From Odoribacter sp. AF15-53 (GTDB lineage Bacteria > Bacteroidota > Bacteroidia > Bacteroidales > Marinifilaceae), in the NCBI RefSeq assembly GCF_003479425.1, contig NZ_QUHC01000005.1, forward strand, positions 124,001 through 188,000: a stretch of DNA of 64,000 nt, in the 5' to 3' direction. Below, in pieces: positions 34,715 to 43,058 of this stretch. The notes under the pieces are model-generated. The model did no database searches and had not been told where the DNA came from. It was given only the letters and a program-made list of their open reading frames with translations. Within the stretch, counting starts at the first letter, position 1; each line of letters opens with the position of its first letter. A program made the translations under genes and the position numbers.

Positions 34715-36055
34715 ATGAAGCTTTGGGATAAAGGATACAGTATAGACGGTTTTACCGAATCGTTTACGATCGGGAAAGATCGGGAACTTGATGTCTTGTT
34801 GGCGAAAGCTGACGTGATCGGGAGCCTGGCACATTTAAAGATGTTACGTTCTGTCGGACTGATAAGTGAGGAGGATTACAGGCATTTACATCCCGCCTTG
34901 GTGGATATCCATGGCTTGGTGGAGCAAGGCGAGTTCTCGATCGAGCCGGGAATAGAAGACGTGCATTCTCAGATAGAATTACTGCTCGTGCGGAAATGCG
35001 GGGAGGCTGGAAAGAAAATACACACGGGGCGTTCACGGAATGACCAGGTGTTACTGGACTTGAAATTATTTACCCGTGCGGCCTTGTTTGAAACGCTGGA
35101 TCATGTCGGGCGATTATTTGATTTATTAATGGTGCGGGCGGGAGAGAGTCAAGACCTGTTGATTCCCGGTTACACGCATTTGCAGGTGGCCATGCCCTCG
35201 TCCTTCGGGCTGTGGTTCAGCGCTTATGCCGAATCGCTTGCCGATGATCTGTTGGAACTGAAAGCGGCTTACGACATGGTAAACACGAATCCTCTGGGTT
35301 CGGGGGCTGGGTACGGATCATCGGTTGCCTTGAACCGTCAAATGACAACCGATTTGTTGGGATTCTCCGGTCTGGCTTATAACGTGGTTTACGCCCAGAT
35401 GCAACGCGGGAAAATGGAGAAAAACGTGTTGTTCAGTCTGGCTTCCGTGGCAACCACTTTAGGACGTTTAGCTGCCGACGTGTGCCTTTTCGCGTGTAGT
35501 AACTTTGGCTTCGTGCGTTTGCCGGATAAGTACACGACCGGTTCAAGCATCATGCCGCATAAGAAGAATCCCGATATATTCGAGTTGATCCGGGCAAAAT
35601 GTAATCACCTGCAATCGCTTCCCGTGCAAATGGCAATGATCTGCACGAATCTCACGTCAGGTTATTTCCGGGACATGCAATTAACCAAGGAATTATACCT
35701 GCCCGCTTTCAAGGAATTGAACGATTCGCTTTTCATGGCTCATCTGGTGTTGCGGGAAATGGAATTACAAAGGGATATCCTGAATGATCCCCGTTACAAA
35801 TATATCTTCTCCGTGGAAGATGTCAATGACCGGGTCATGGCGGGAGTACCTTTCCGGGAGGCTTATCGTGAGATTGGCGAGCAGATACATCGGGGAACTT
35901 ACCAGACTGGGATGCGGGACCTTCACCACACGCACGAAGGTAGCATCGGCAATCTTTGTCTGGAGCAAATCAGGGATAAATTTGTGCAAAGAAAAGCGTT
36001 GTGGGATATAGCTGTCGTGCGTGGGGCTGAAAATAGCTTGTTGAAATTCGAATAA
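34715..36055 (+). CDS. argH: Argininosuccinate lyase
   Basis: A 446-residue fumarase/aspartase-superfamily enzyme that splits argininosuccinate into arginine and fumarate. Signatures: IHTGRSRNDQVLLDLKLFTR near residue 105, PGYTHLQVAMPSSFG (catalytic histidine loop), and TGSSIMPHKKNPD near residue 275-288 with the flexible serine loop. Full length. It is the last gene of the arginine cluster and lies downstream of the interrupted repeat element, which could affect its transcription. Confidence 0.93.
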   Translation: MKLWDKGYSIDGFTESFTIGKDRELDVLLAKADVIGSLAHLKMLRSVGLISEEDYRHLHPALVDIHGLVEQGEFSIEPGIEDVHSQIELLLVRKCGEAGKKIHTGRSRNDQVLLDLKLFTRAALFETLDHVGRLFDLLMVRAGESQDLLIPGYTHLQVAMPSSFGLWFSAYAESLADDLLELKAAYDMVNTNPLGSGAGYGSSVALNRQMTTDLLGFSGLAYNVVYAQMQRGKMEKNVLFSLASVATTLGRLAADVCLFACSNFGFVRLPDKYTTGSSIMPHKKNPDIFELIRAKCNHLQSLPVQMAMICTNLTSGYFRDMQLTKELYLPAFKELNDSLFMAHLVLREMELQRDILNDPRYKYIFSVEDVNDRVMAGVPFREAYREIGEQIHRGTYQTGMRDLHHTHEGSIGNLCLEQIRDKFVQRKALWDIAVVRGAENSLLKFE

Positions 36056-36066
36056 TCCATGATACG

Positions 36067-36115
36067 GGAACAAGTTGTAGGGAGTTTTTCCACACTTGTT
36101 CCACAACTTTCCACA
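36067..36115. other. Hairpin and three phased TTCCACA repeats after argH
   Basis: GGAACAAG (36067-36074) and CTTGTTCC (36095-36102) form an 8-bp stem that could end the arginine transcript. TTTTCCACA (36086), TGTTCCACA (36097) and CTTTCCACA (36107) are spaced 10-11 bp apart and resemble degenerate DnaA boxes. The gap 36056-36473 also contains the small frame and terminator listed separately. Confidence 0.45.
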
Positions 36116-36239
36116 TCTTTCCTTTTCGTTTGTGTTGTGTTATATTGTTGATATATAGTGTAATATATTTATTTTGCTGTCGTGGCATACAATTCTCTAT
36201 ACTATAAGCAAATGATTGAATGATTAAAATTGATTGGTT

Positions 36240-36329
36240 ATGGGAATTTGTATATTTTTTATCGTGATGGCTATTTCGGGACTTTTGTTACCGCACTTTT
36301 TGGCGGAACCCGAACATAAAGCAGAATAA
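36240..36329 (+). CDS. 29-residue single-pass membrane peptide (candidate small protein)
   Basis: ATG 36240 to TAA 36329 encodes 29 residues: MGICIFFIVMAISGLLLPHF and then LAEPEHKAE. One hydrophobic helix is followed by a short polar tail, which is a common small-membrane-protein design. A clear hairpin terminator lies 37 bp downstream, which favours a real short transcript. It stands alone between argH and the NtrC-type regulator. I do not recognise a family; potassium-pump KdpF-like peptides are similar in size, but the sequence does not match. Confidence 0.5.
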   Translation: MGICIFFIVMAISGLLLPHFLAEPEHKAE

Positions 36330-36365
36330 TCTATATATTGAAATTGATAGTTACAAAATGAGAAA

Positions 36366-36404
36366 CAGGCATCTCTTTATCAGGCAGATGCCTGCTTTCT
36401 TTTC
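36366..36404 (+). terminator. Rho-independent terminator
   Basis: CAGGCATCT (36366-36374) pairs perfectly with AGATGCCTG (36386-36394) around an 11-base loop, followed by CTTTCTTTTCC. It closes the short transcript containing the 29-residue ORF and insulates the downstream regulator. Confidence 0.75.
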
Positions 36405-36473
36405 CTAAATTCCGTTAAATACTTTTTTGTTTAGTCGATTAAGGCTATTTTCGTGTTTGAAATTAATCGACTT

Positions 36474-37808
36474 ATGGCAAAGATTTTAATCGTAGATGAT
36501 GATACTACATTTTGTATCATGTTGAAGAACTGGTTGGAAAAACGAGGATTTGAAGTGGAGAATGCTTTTTCGTACAAGGAGGCGGTGAAGAAACTGGAAA
36601 AAGCGAGCTTTGACCTTGTACTTACCGATTTGCGTTTGCCCGATAAAGATGGCATTGATTTGTTGCGGGTGATCAAAGAAAAAACTCCCGACACGCAAGT
36701 GCTTCTTATGACGGGGTATGCCGATATCCAGACTGCGGTGACTGCCATAAAGTTGGGAGCTTTCGATTATGTAGCGAAGCCCGTTATCCCGGATGAAATA
36801 CTCAAAAAATTGCAAGAAGCGTTGAAGCTGGAAGCCGAACCTGTCGGTAAGCCCGTTCCTGCTAAAGCGAAAACGACAAGCTTTGCCTATATCAAGGGTG
36901 TTAGCGAGGGTGCTGATCGACAATACGAATATATTCATTTGGTAGGTCCCACGATGATGACCGTGTTGATAAACGGGGAGAGCGGTACGGGCAAAGAGTA
37001 CATCGCCCGGTTGATCCACTCGATGAGTAACCGGAAAGATGCGCCTTTCGTGGCGGTCGACTGTGGGGCAATCCCCAGAGATCTTGCCGCAAGCGAGTTT
37101 TTTGGCCACGTGAAAGGTTCTTTCACGGGAGCGGTTGGTGATAAACAGGGATATTTCGTGACGGCTTCGGGGGGGACGATCTTCTTGGATGAGATCGGTA
37201 ATCTGCCGTATGACGTTCAGGTGCAGTTGCTACGTGCGCTCGAAGAGCGTAAGGTGCATCCTGTGGGTGGAAATGTTGACGTGCCTTTTGACGTCCGCAT
37301 CATTTCAGCTACGAACGAGAACCTGAAAGAGGCTGTGGCTAGCGGGCGTTTCCGGGAGGATTTGTATCATCGGTTGAACGAATTCTCCATTCAGGCTTTA
37401 CCTCTCCGGGAGCGAAAGGAAGATATTCTGATTTTTGCCAATCATTTCCTGGACAAGGCAAATGAAGAACTTGGAAAACAAGTGGCCGGGTTTGATGAAG
37501 AGGTGATGCGTATCTTCAAAACCTATTCTTGGCCGGGGAATTTGCGGGAAATGCGTAATATCGTGAAACGGGCTACGCTACTGTGCATGGGTAGTTTGAT
37601 TTCGAAGAGTTGTTTACCTCCCGAATTGGAGCAGAAACCCGTGGAGCCGGAAAGAACATCCACGACCCGGCGGGAAATGGAAATTGATCTTATCAAGGAG
37701 GCCATGCAGAAATGTCGAAATAACAAGAGTGAGGCGGCTCGTATGCTCCAGATTGACCGGAAGACCTTGTATAATAAATTGAAAAGTTACGGGTTGGAGG
37801 ACTTGTAA
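36474..37808 (+). CDS. NtrC-type sigma-54-dependent response regulator
   Basis: A 444-residue protein starting at ATG 36474 (MAKILIVDDD); the frame also opens at 36453, but the shorter form starts exactly at the receiver domain. A receiver domain (1-118) has phospho-acceptor D52 in VLTDLRLPDKDG. An AAA+ domain (about 140-370) has Walker A GESGTGKE (168-175), the sigma-54 contact loop GSFTGA (215-220; GAFTGA in most) and Walker B GGTIFLDEIG. A Fis-type helix-turn-helix closes the protein (EAARMLQIDRKTLYNKLKSY). It activates sigma-54 promoters on phosphorylation. The convergent hybrid kinase next door is the likely partner. A TATTTTCG box about 30 bp upstream resembles a -7 element. Confidence 0.92.
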   Translation: MAKILIVDDDTTFCIMLKNWLEKRGFEVENAFSYKEAVKKLEKASFDLVLTDLRLPDKDGIDLLRVIKEKTPDTQVLLMTGYADIQTAVTAIKLGAFDYVAKPVIPDEILKKLQEALKLEAEPVGKPVPAKAKTTSFAYIKGVSEGADRQYEYIHLVGPTMMTVLINGESGTGKEYIARLIHSMSNRKDAPFVAVDCGAIPRDLAASEFFGHVKGSFTGAVGDKQGYFVTASGGTIFLDEIGNLPYDVQVQLLRALEERKVHPVGGNVDVPFDVRIISATNENLKEAVASGRFREDLYHRLNEFSIQALPLRERKEDILIFANHFLDKANEELGKQVAGFDEEVMRIFKTYSWPGNLREMRNIVKRATLLCMGSLISKSCLPPELEQKPVEPERTSTTRREMEIDLIKEAMQKCRNNKSEAARMLQIDRKTLYNKLKSYGLEDL

Positions 37809-37861
37809 GATTTTTTGTAATATTAGAATTTTGAGAGAGGTGCTATTAGACTGTTACTCTC

Positions 37862-40342
37862 TCATTTCTCGACTTCTTTTTCTAGTAATTGTAGTATTTT
37901 GTTACCCTTGTTCAGGATCTCCTCGATAGCCTCTCTTATTTTTTCTTCTTCGGTTTCCTTTGGCATCTTTTCCAAGAAAAGCAAGGGGGGAATCACCTCA
38001 TGGATGGATAATTGCTTGAACATCGGAAGCATCTTATGTGCCAATTTACAAATCTGTTCTGTTTCACGCGCTTTCAGGTGATTGGCTAATAGTTGGAAGT
38101 TATTTTTGCAGTCCATGATGAAAGAACCGATAATCTGGTTAGCGGCATCTTTGTCATTATCGGCAAATACCATGATCATTTTCAGGTCATACGGGGCGTT
38201 AGTATCCTGTGTGTGGGGCGTTGCTGGTTTAATATTTATCGAGCATCCTAATAGTTGATTTACCCTAGCGTAGAGTTGTTCCGGGGTGAACGGTTTATTC
38301 AGGTAAGCGGAAAATCCGGCGTTCTGGTATTCGGTTTCCTGCATGTCGTCCCGTGCAGATAGGGCTATAACGGGAATGTTTTTTACATGCTCAAGTTTGG
38401 ATTCCCGTATTTGTTTGACGAGTTCGAAACCGTCCATTTCCGGCATCTGGATATCCGAGAAGACAATATTGAATTTCCCTTTTTCCAATTGGGATAGTGC
38501 TTCTCGCGGGTTTGTGCAGGTGGCACATTGAATGCCTACCTTTTGTAGTAATTCTGTCGTGACTGTCAGTTGCAGAAGATCGTCGTCCACGATAAAGGCT
38601 TTCATTCCCTCGTGCATCACGGGTGCTGCGACGGGGACTTCCGTGACTTGTATCTCTTGGGTCGGGGCCTTTATCAAGGGGAATTTCACCGTGAAGGTGC
38701 TTCCCTCGCCTTTTTTACTGTCAAGGGTTAATTCTCCGCCGAGTAAATGTACCAGTTGAAGCGTGATCGTTAATCCAAGTCCAGTTCCTTCTGCGCCGTT
38801 ATTGTGTTGCGGGTTTAGACGGGTGAATTCTTTGAATATGAGTTCCTGTTCTTCTCGTGTCATCCCCGGTCCCGAATCTTTAATCACGATGACAAACTGC
38901 TCCTCTTTGGTGGCGGAGATAAATGCGGATAAGGAGACTTTGCCTTCTCGGGTGTATTTGATTGCGTTGGATAGAATGTTTACCACGATTTGACGAATTT
39001 TCATGGAATCACCCATGTAATGGTCATTTAGGGCTTTACTGATATCACTTTTTAATTCTAGGTTCTTTTGTGCGGCCAAGGGCAGGAAACTGTCTACTGT
39101 TTCTTGTAGCAGGCGTCCCGGGTTATATGGAATGGTGTTGATCTCCATCTTGTTGGATTCCAGTTTCGAGAAGTCGAGCATGTTATTGGCTAGATGCAGG
39201 ATATGCTCGGCCGAACCTTTCATATTTTTGAGGAAATAGTGCTGCCGATCTTCGAGCCGGGTATTGTTTAATAGTTCTATGTACCCGATGATAGAGCTTA
39301 GCGGGGATTTTATGTCATGCGTGACAGTCAGCATCAATTTTTCCCGGTTATGCAGCAGGCGTTCCGTGTACGTTTTCGCCCGTTCCAGTTCTCGCCTGTA
39401 ACGCTGGCTTTGGGTGATGTCGTTGATGATCAGGACAACGAAAAAGACCACCAGCACGCAAGCTATGATGGCGATCCAGGATATGGTTTGAGTAAGTTGA
39501 TGTGTCGTGATCTGTTGTTGTTCCAGCCGGGTGATCGTGTTTTCGACCTCTTCTTTTTCAAGGTCTCTCAAGACTCGTTTCAATCGTTCCGTGATATTCT
39601 GCCCGCTTTGGATAACGATCTTTTCCCGCCGGGAAATCTCTGTATCAATTTCCTCTTTTTGTTGCTGGTACTGGCTCCATGAATCCCGGATCACGTTCAT
39701 CAAGGTGTCCGTGTTCGTGTTGTCATTAGCCGTGTTGAGCGTGTCCACGATACGATGATACGTGGTATTTATATTCAACACGGAATCTATCCGCGTTCTG
39801 AATAGTCCTTTTTTCTCCCGGATCGTGTAACTGCTGTCGATGACCGCGATGACCTTCTCCCGGATATAGGGTATTTCATCGGTTGTGTCTTTGAGTGTTT
39901 CTATTTTTTCAATGGTTTTGTTGTAAAAATCCTCCGGGGTAGAGTATTTTTTGAAATAGCGCAAGTCGTTCAGGTTCGTGATACGCTTGCTCAAAAGGTA
40001 ATTTATGGTGTCTATTCGCAGGTTTTGCTCCAAGCTCACGGAAAGATTCTTCAAAGTATCCATGTTGTTCCGGATATCTTCGATTAAGTCCATGTAGGTA
40101 TCAAAGTTCTTTTGAGATCCGGTTTGCGAGAAAGATATTCCCGTGTTCTCTGCCTCGTAAAGTTTTGCCAGCGTGTTGCTGATGATGAATAATTTCCGTT
40201 GCATGACTACTTCGTCATTCCCTTTTGTGGTCAGGGCTATCGTTTGTTTGTAGATGAAGATGATGGCGATGGCTCCCAACAGGAGAATGAGTATGTATCC
40301 TGTGATCAATTTCAGCTTGGTAAATTTGAACGGTCTTTGCAT
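37862..40342 (-). CDS. Hybrid sensor histidine kinase with receiver and HPt domains
   Basis: An 826-residue inner-membrane sensor. Helices at about 12-31 and 288-308 enclose a ~255-residue periplasmic helical sensor domain. Then come a HisKA domain with H342 in VTHDIKSPLSS, an HATPase domain with N459 (NILSNAIKY), DSGPGM and GTGLGL boxes, a receiver domain with D630 (FSDIQMPEMDG) and K683, and a C-terminal HPt domain with H769 in KLAHKML. This HK-REC-HPt order provides a complete phosphorelay, and its output is most simply the NtrC-type regulator whose gene is convergent, 53 bp away. The signal is unknown. A weak GAGAGAG/CTCTCTC hairpin lies between the two genes. Confidence 0.92.
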   Translation of the reverse strand: MQRPFKFTKLKLITGYILILLLGAIAIIFIYKQTIALTTKGNDEVVMQRKLFIISNTLAKLYEAENTGISFSQTGSQKNFDTYMDLIEDIRNNMDTLKNLSVSLEQNLRIDTINYLLSKRITNLNDLRYFKKYSTPEDFYNKTIEKIETLKDTTDEIPYIREKVIAVIDSSYTIREKKGLFRTRIDSVLNINTTYHRIVDTLNTANDNTNTDTLMNVIRDSWSQYQQQKEEIDTEISRREKIVIQSGQNITERLKRVLRDLEKEEVENTITRLEQQQITTHQLTQTISWIAIIACVLVVFFVVLIINDITQSQRYRRELERAKTYTERLLHNREKLMLTVTHDIKSPLSSIIGYIELLNNTRLEDRQHYFLKNMKGSAEHILHLANNMLDFSKLESNKMEINTIPYNPGRLLQETVDSFLPLAAQKNLELKSDISKALNDHYMGDSMKIRQIVVNILSNAIKYTREGKVSLSAFISATKEEQFVIVIKDSGPGMTREEQELIFKEFTRLNPQHNNGAEGTGLGLTITLQLVHLLGGELTLDSKKGEGSTFTVKFPLIKAPTQEIQVTEVPVAAPVMHEGMKAFIVDDDLLQLTVTTELLQKVGIQCATCTNPREALSQLEKGKFNIVFSDIQMPEMDGFELVKQIRESKLEHVKNIPVIALSARDDMQETEYQNAGFSAYLNKPFTPEQLYARVNQLLGCSINIKPATPHTQDTNAPYDLKMIMVFADNDKDAANQIIGSFIMDCKNNFQLLANHLKARETEQICKLAHKMLPMFKQLSIHEVIPPLLFLEKMPKETEEEKIREAIEEILNKGNKILQLLEKEVEK

Positions 40343-40367
40343 AACGAATAGATTTATAGCAAATGTA

Positions 40368-40415
40368 TAAAAAAATAGTCAACCTTAAATCTCTGAGAGA
40401 GGTTGACTATTTTTA
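40368..40415 (-). terminator. Terminator downstream of tRNA-Arg
   Basis: AGTCAACCT (from 40377) pairs with AGGTTGACT (40401-40409), with a smaller inner TCTC-TGA-GAGA stem. Reading leftwards it is followed by ATTTTTTT, so it terminates the tRNA transcript. The opposite strand also has a short T run. Confidence 0.75.
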
Positions 40416-40417
40416 GT

Positions 40418-40491
40418 GGTGATCCCCACGGGACTCGAACCCATATCAAAGGAACCGGAATCCTTCATTCTATCCATTGAACTAGGGGACC
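40418..40491 (-). tRNA. tRNA-Arg (anticodon CCG)
   Basis: Read on the minus strand, the 7-bp acceptor stem pairs GGTCCCC with GGGGATC, followed by discriminator A and an encoded CCA (40418-40420). The D stem is GTTC/GAAT, and the anticodon stem AAGGA/TCCTT encloses the loop TTCCGGT, giving anticodon CCG for the CGG codon. The T arm is ATGGG-TTCGAGT-CCCGT. All arms fold normally. A terminator follows. Confidence 0.95.
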
Positions 40492-40525
40492 AATATTTAT
40501 CGAGTGCAAAGCTAATCATTTTTTT

Positions 40526-40554
40526 AAAAAAGGGAGCAATTTGCTCCCTTTTTT
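40526..40554 (-). terminator. Terminator of the exbB-exbD operon
   Basis: AAAAAAGGGAGCAA and TTGCTCCCTTTTTT (40526-40539 / 40541-40554) form a near-perfect hairpin with A and T tracts on both sides, just after the last exbD stop codon (40572). Confidence 0.85.
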
Positions 40555-40571
40555 AATGTATAATAGATAAA

Positions 40572-41039
40572 CTATTTTACTTTTTTACGAGTAGCGTAGC
40601 TAATACGTAGAGAATTTGCTTTACGCAATTCTTGTTTCACGTCGGTCACGATACCCATTTTTGTAAACTGATCAACTTTCAAGTTATTCGTGATCATGTT
40701 CCGTTCTTCCTCTTTACGAGTTTCCTGTTCGGCGATGACGAAATTAGCAATTTCGTGCAGACCGGCCAGTTTGTCATTTAATTGGATACGGGGATCACTT
40801 CCGTAAGTACCTACATATTGATCTTTCGGTTTTCCGATGTAGATGTTACTTACCAGAGATTTTTTCTCCAGCTTGGTAACTTCTTTTGCTTCGGGCATAC
40901 CGTTGTTGATCATAAGAGTTACTTCACGCATCGTGGTACTAACCATGAAGAAGAATAACAACATGAACACGATATCCGGTAGAGATGCTGTCGAAATTGC
41001 AGGTACCTCTTTTTTGCCGTCTTTTCTAAATTTAGCCAT
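40572..41039 (-). CDS. exbD: ExbD/TolR-family biopolymer transport protein (second copy)
   Basis: A 155-residue protein with a short cytoplasmic N-terminus, one membrane helix (about 21-41, ASLPDIVFMLLFFFMVSTTM) carrying the proton-conducting aspartate, and a periplasmic domain. Its start codon overlaps the stop of the preceding exbD by one base (TAATG), so the two are translationally coupled. Paired ExbDs are usual in Bacteroidota and likely form heteromers with ExbB to power TonB. Confidence 0.9.
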   Translation of the reverse strand: MAKFRKDGKKEVPAISTASLPDIVFMLLFFFMVSTTMREVTLMINNGMPEAKEVTKLEKKSLVSNIYIGKPKDQYVGTYGSDPRIQLNDKLAGLHEIANFVIAEQETRKEEERNMITNNLKVDQFTKMGIVTDVKQELRKANSLRISYATRKKVK

Positions 41040-41626
41040 TACTTTCTTCCTCCTTTCCCACTAACGTTTTTCGGTTCTGCCTCGGATATGGCGGTCGGAA
41101 TAAGCTTTCTCACGGCATCCATTTGTTCTTCCGTGAGCTCGTTGTATTTCTTTCCCCATTTCTCCATGGCTTTCATGTCTCTGATCTCGTTGTATGCCGC
41201 GGTCAGTTCATCCTGAACGGCAATGTACATCTTGTAGGAGGTTCCCCGGTCACTCTGCAGGGAAATGATTCCCCTAGAGACTTCCGCTTTCCCGAAGAAA
41301 GGAATTTCCTTGATCACTTTACTTGGAAGATCCTCTTTGTTGTGAGGATTCAAGATAAATTCTTTTGCCTTTTCCTTCAAGTTGGAGATTTGCATCAGAT
41401 CTCCGTTTACTGCCAACAAGTCGTCCTTGTTTACCAAAACCTGTAATATGTTACGTTTGGCAACAGGCGGAGCGATCACCATATCTGGTGGCGGCATGGG
41501 CGGTAATCGTCTGAACAATCCGGAGTCTACGTCCATTGTTGTTGATACCAAGAAGAAGATCAACAACAAGAATGCGATGTCCGCCGTTGAAGTGGCATTA
41601 ATTTCCGGTGTCTTTTTTCTTGCCAT
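41039..41626 (-). CDS. exbD: ExbD/TolR-family biopolymer transport protein (first copy)
   Basis: A 195-residue ExbD. The single helix contains the conserved aspartate in NATSTADIAFLLLIFFLVST (about residues 10-29), followed by a 160-residue periplasmic domain that is longer than in the second copy and has a proline-rich start (RRLPPMPPPDM). It lies downstream of exbB and the four-helix membrane protein in the same operon. It would couple the proton gradient to TonB for the SusC-type receptors. Confidence 0.9.
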   Translation of the reverse strand: MARKKTPEINATSTADIAFLLLIFFLVSTTMDVDSGLFRRLPPMPPPDMVIAPPVAKRNILQVLVNKDDLLAVNGDLMQISNLKEKAKEFILNPHNKEDLPSKVIKEIPFFGKAEVSRGIISLQSDRGTSYKMYIAVQDELTAAYNEIRDMKAMEKWGKKYNELTEEQMDAVRKLIPTAISEAEPKNVSGKGGRK

Positions 41627-41661
41627 ATTATCTCTTTTTTTTTCACCCTTTCGGGGAAATA

Positions 41662-42108
41662 TTATCTCACTCTTCTAATAATTTCTGTAACAATGATAGC
41701 ACCGATAGCAATAATTCCCAAGAAATACATGGTAAATAAGATCGTATCGGCAAACTCTAAAGTTGCAGGAACGTTATCCGCACCGTCATATCCCGGTAAG
41801 TTCAACACTGTACCGTCAGATATTGAGTAAGCGATTAACACGAGAATAACGATACCCACGAGGGCGATTAAACTCTTGATTGCTTCTTTCGGCCGGGTAA
41901 ATAATCTGGCTATCGGGAAGATCAATGCCGCTATGATGGCAAACCCGAATAGAACGTATGCCCACCAAATTAATTGCTCCGTGTACACGGGGGTTGGGTA
42001 TTGGGCGTTTGGAAGTTCCCCCCCAAAGTAAAATAGCCCAACTAACACAACCGTAACGGCGAGCATTACAATGGTCAGGATATTTAATAACTTGGTTATT
42101 TTCTGCAT
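41662..42108 (-). CDS. Conserved four-helix membrane protein of the exb operon
   Basis: A 148-residue protein with four hydrophobic helices (about 8-28, 45-66, 78-96 and 125-145). I do not recognise a named family, but a small polytopic protein between exbB and the exbD pair is a recurring arrangement in Bacteroidota. The gaps to exbB (3 bp) and exbD (35 bp) show it belongs to the operon. It may help assemble or tune the ExbBD motor; this is inference. Confidence 0.8.
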   Translation of the reverse strand: MQKITKLLNILTIVMLAVTVVLVGLFYFGGELPNAQYPTPVYTEQLIWWAYVLFGFAIIAALIFPIARLFTRPKEAIKSLIALVGIVILVLIAYSISDGTVLNLPGYDGADNVPATLEFADTILFTMYFLGIIAIGAIIVTEIIRRVR

Positions 42109-42111
42109 GGT

Positions 42112-42930
42112 TTAGTGTTTTTGATTGTATTTTACAAGGATGTCTAATAAAGTTACGGAAGCATCTTCCATATCGTTAACGATGCCCTCGATCTTAGCAA
42201 TACAATAGTTGTAGAATACCTGAAGGATCATGGCAACGATCAAACCACCCACGGTCGTGATCAATGCAACCTTGATACCTCCTGCCACCAAAGACGGTTG
42301 GATATCACCTGCTGCCTGGATCTTATCGAAGGCGTCGATCATACCGATTACAGTTCCCAAGAATCCCAACATCGGGGCCAAGGCGATGAACAATGCGATC
42401 CAAGACATTCCTTTTTCCAAAAGTCCCATTTGAACAGAACCGTAAGATACAACTGATTTTTCAACCATGTCGATACCTTGGTCGTAACGAGACAGACCTT
42501 GATAGAAAATACTTGCGATAGGACCTCTGGTGTTGCGGCATACTTCTTTAGCTGCTTCAACTCCACCGTTTTCCAATGCATCTTCTACACTTGAAATCAA
42601 TTTCTTCGTGTTGGTAGAAGCCAAGTTCAAATAGATAACTCTTTCAATAGCGATAGCCAAACCGAAAATCAACGCTAGGATAACGAAGCTCATGAAAACG
42701 GCACCACCCTCGATGAATTTCTGTTTCAAAGCCGCATGGAAAGAAGTACTTTCGATTTGTGATTCGTCTTCTAACACGGTAGGATCAGTGGTTTCCTCGT
42801 CGTCTTGATAAGTCTCTGTAGTTTCAGTGGTCTCCGTTTGAGTCGTTTCATTCTCTTGAGCCATTAGCATAGATGATGCTCCAATAGTAAGCATTCCTAA
42901 AACTGCTATTAGTGCAAATAATTTTCTCAT
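42112..42930 (-). CDS. exbB: ExbB/TolQ/MotA-family proton channel with signal peptide and acidic N-terminal linker
   Basis: A 272-residue protein starting at ATG 42930 (MRKLFALIAVLGML); the frame also opens at a TTG at 42936. Residues 1-25 look like a cleavable signal peptide. Then comes a threonine/glutamate-rich acidic linker of about 30 residues and the three-helix ExbB core. The family motif is in IAPMLGFLGTVIGMIDAFDK-like form (ALAPMLGFLGTVIGM), and the C-terminal helix has GLIVAMILQVFYNY. It forms the pentameric stator that transmits proton flow to TonB with ExbD. Confidence 0.92.
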   Translation of the reverse strand: MRKLFALIAVLGMLTIGASSMLMAQENETTQTETTETTETYQDDEETTDPTVLEDESQIESTSFHAALKQKFIEGGAVFMSFVILALIFGLAIAIERVIYLNLASTNTKKLISSVEDALENGGVEAAKEVCRNTRGPIASIFYQGLSRYDQGIDMVEKSVVSYGSVQMGLLEKGMSWIALFIALAPMLGFLGTVIGMIDAFDKIQAAGDIQPSLVAGGIKVALITTVGGLIVAMILQVFYNYCIAKIEGIVNDMEDASVTLLDILVKYNQKH

Positions 42931-43058
42931 GATCAATTTAACTGATTTTTAGTTTATTAATAATTAAAATTTAACTCTATAATATCTGTTTAAGCTGTTT
43001 TCTTCTCACTTTGCACCGCACTCCGGTTCAAATCGGGCACCAAGGTATAAAAAAAATG

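Noticed and set aside
36056..36180. Possible replication origin from DnaA-like repeats
   Set aside because: No dnaA, dnaN or related genes nearby, the boxes are degenerate and only three in number.
36184..36198. Possible sigma-54 promoter (TGGCAT...) before the 29-residue ORF
   Set aside because: The -12 position reads TC instead of GC at the required spacing, so the match fails at a critical position.
37833..37863. Bidirectional terminator between the regulator and the kinase
   Set aside because: The stem is only 7 bp with a 17-base loop and overlaps the kinase stop codon; too weak to list as a firm feature.
43005..43045. tRNA-like phrase GGTTCAAATCGGGCACCA between exbB and ansA
   Set aside because: The T-stem does not pair properly and no D or anticodon arm is present, so it is neither a tRNA nor a convincing att site.
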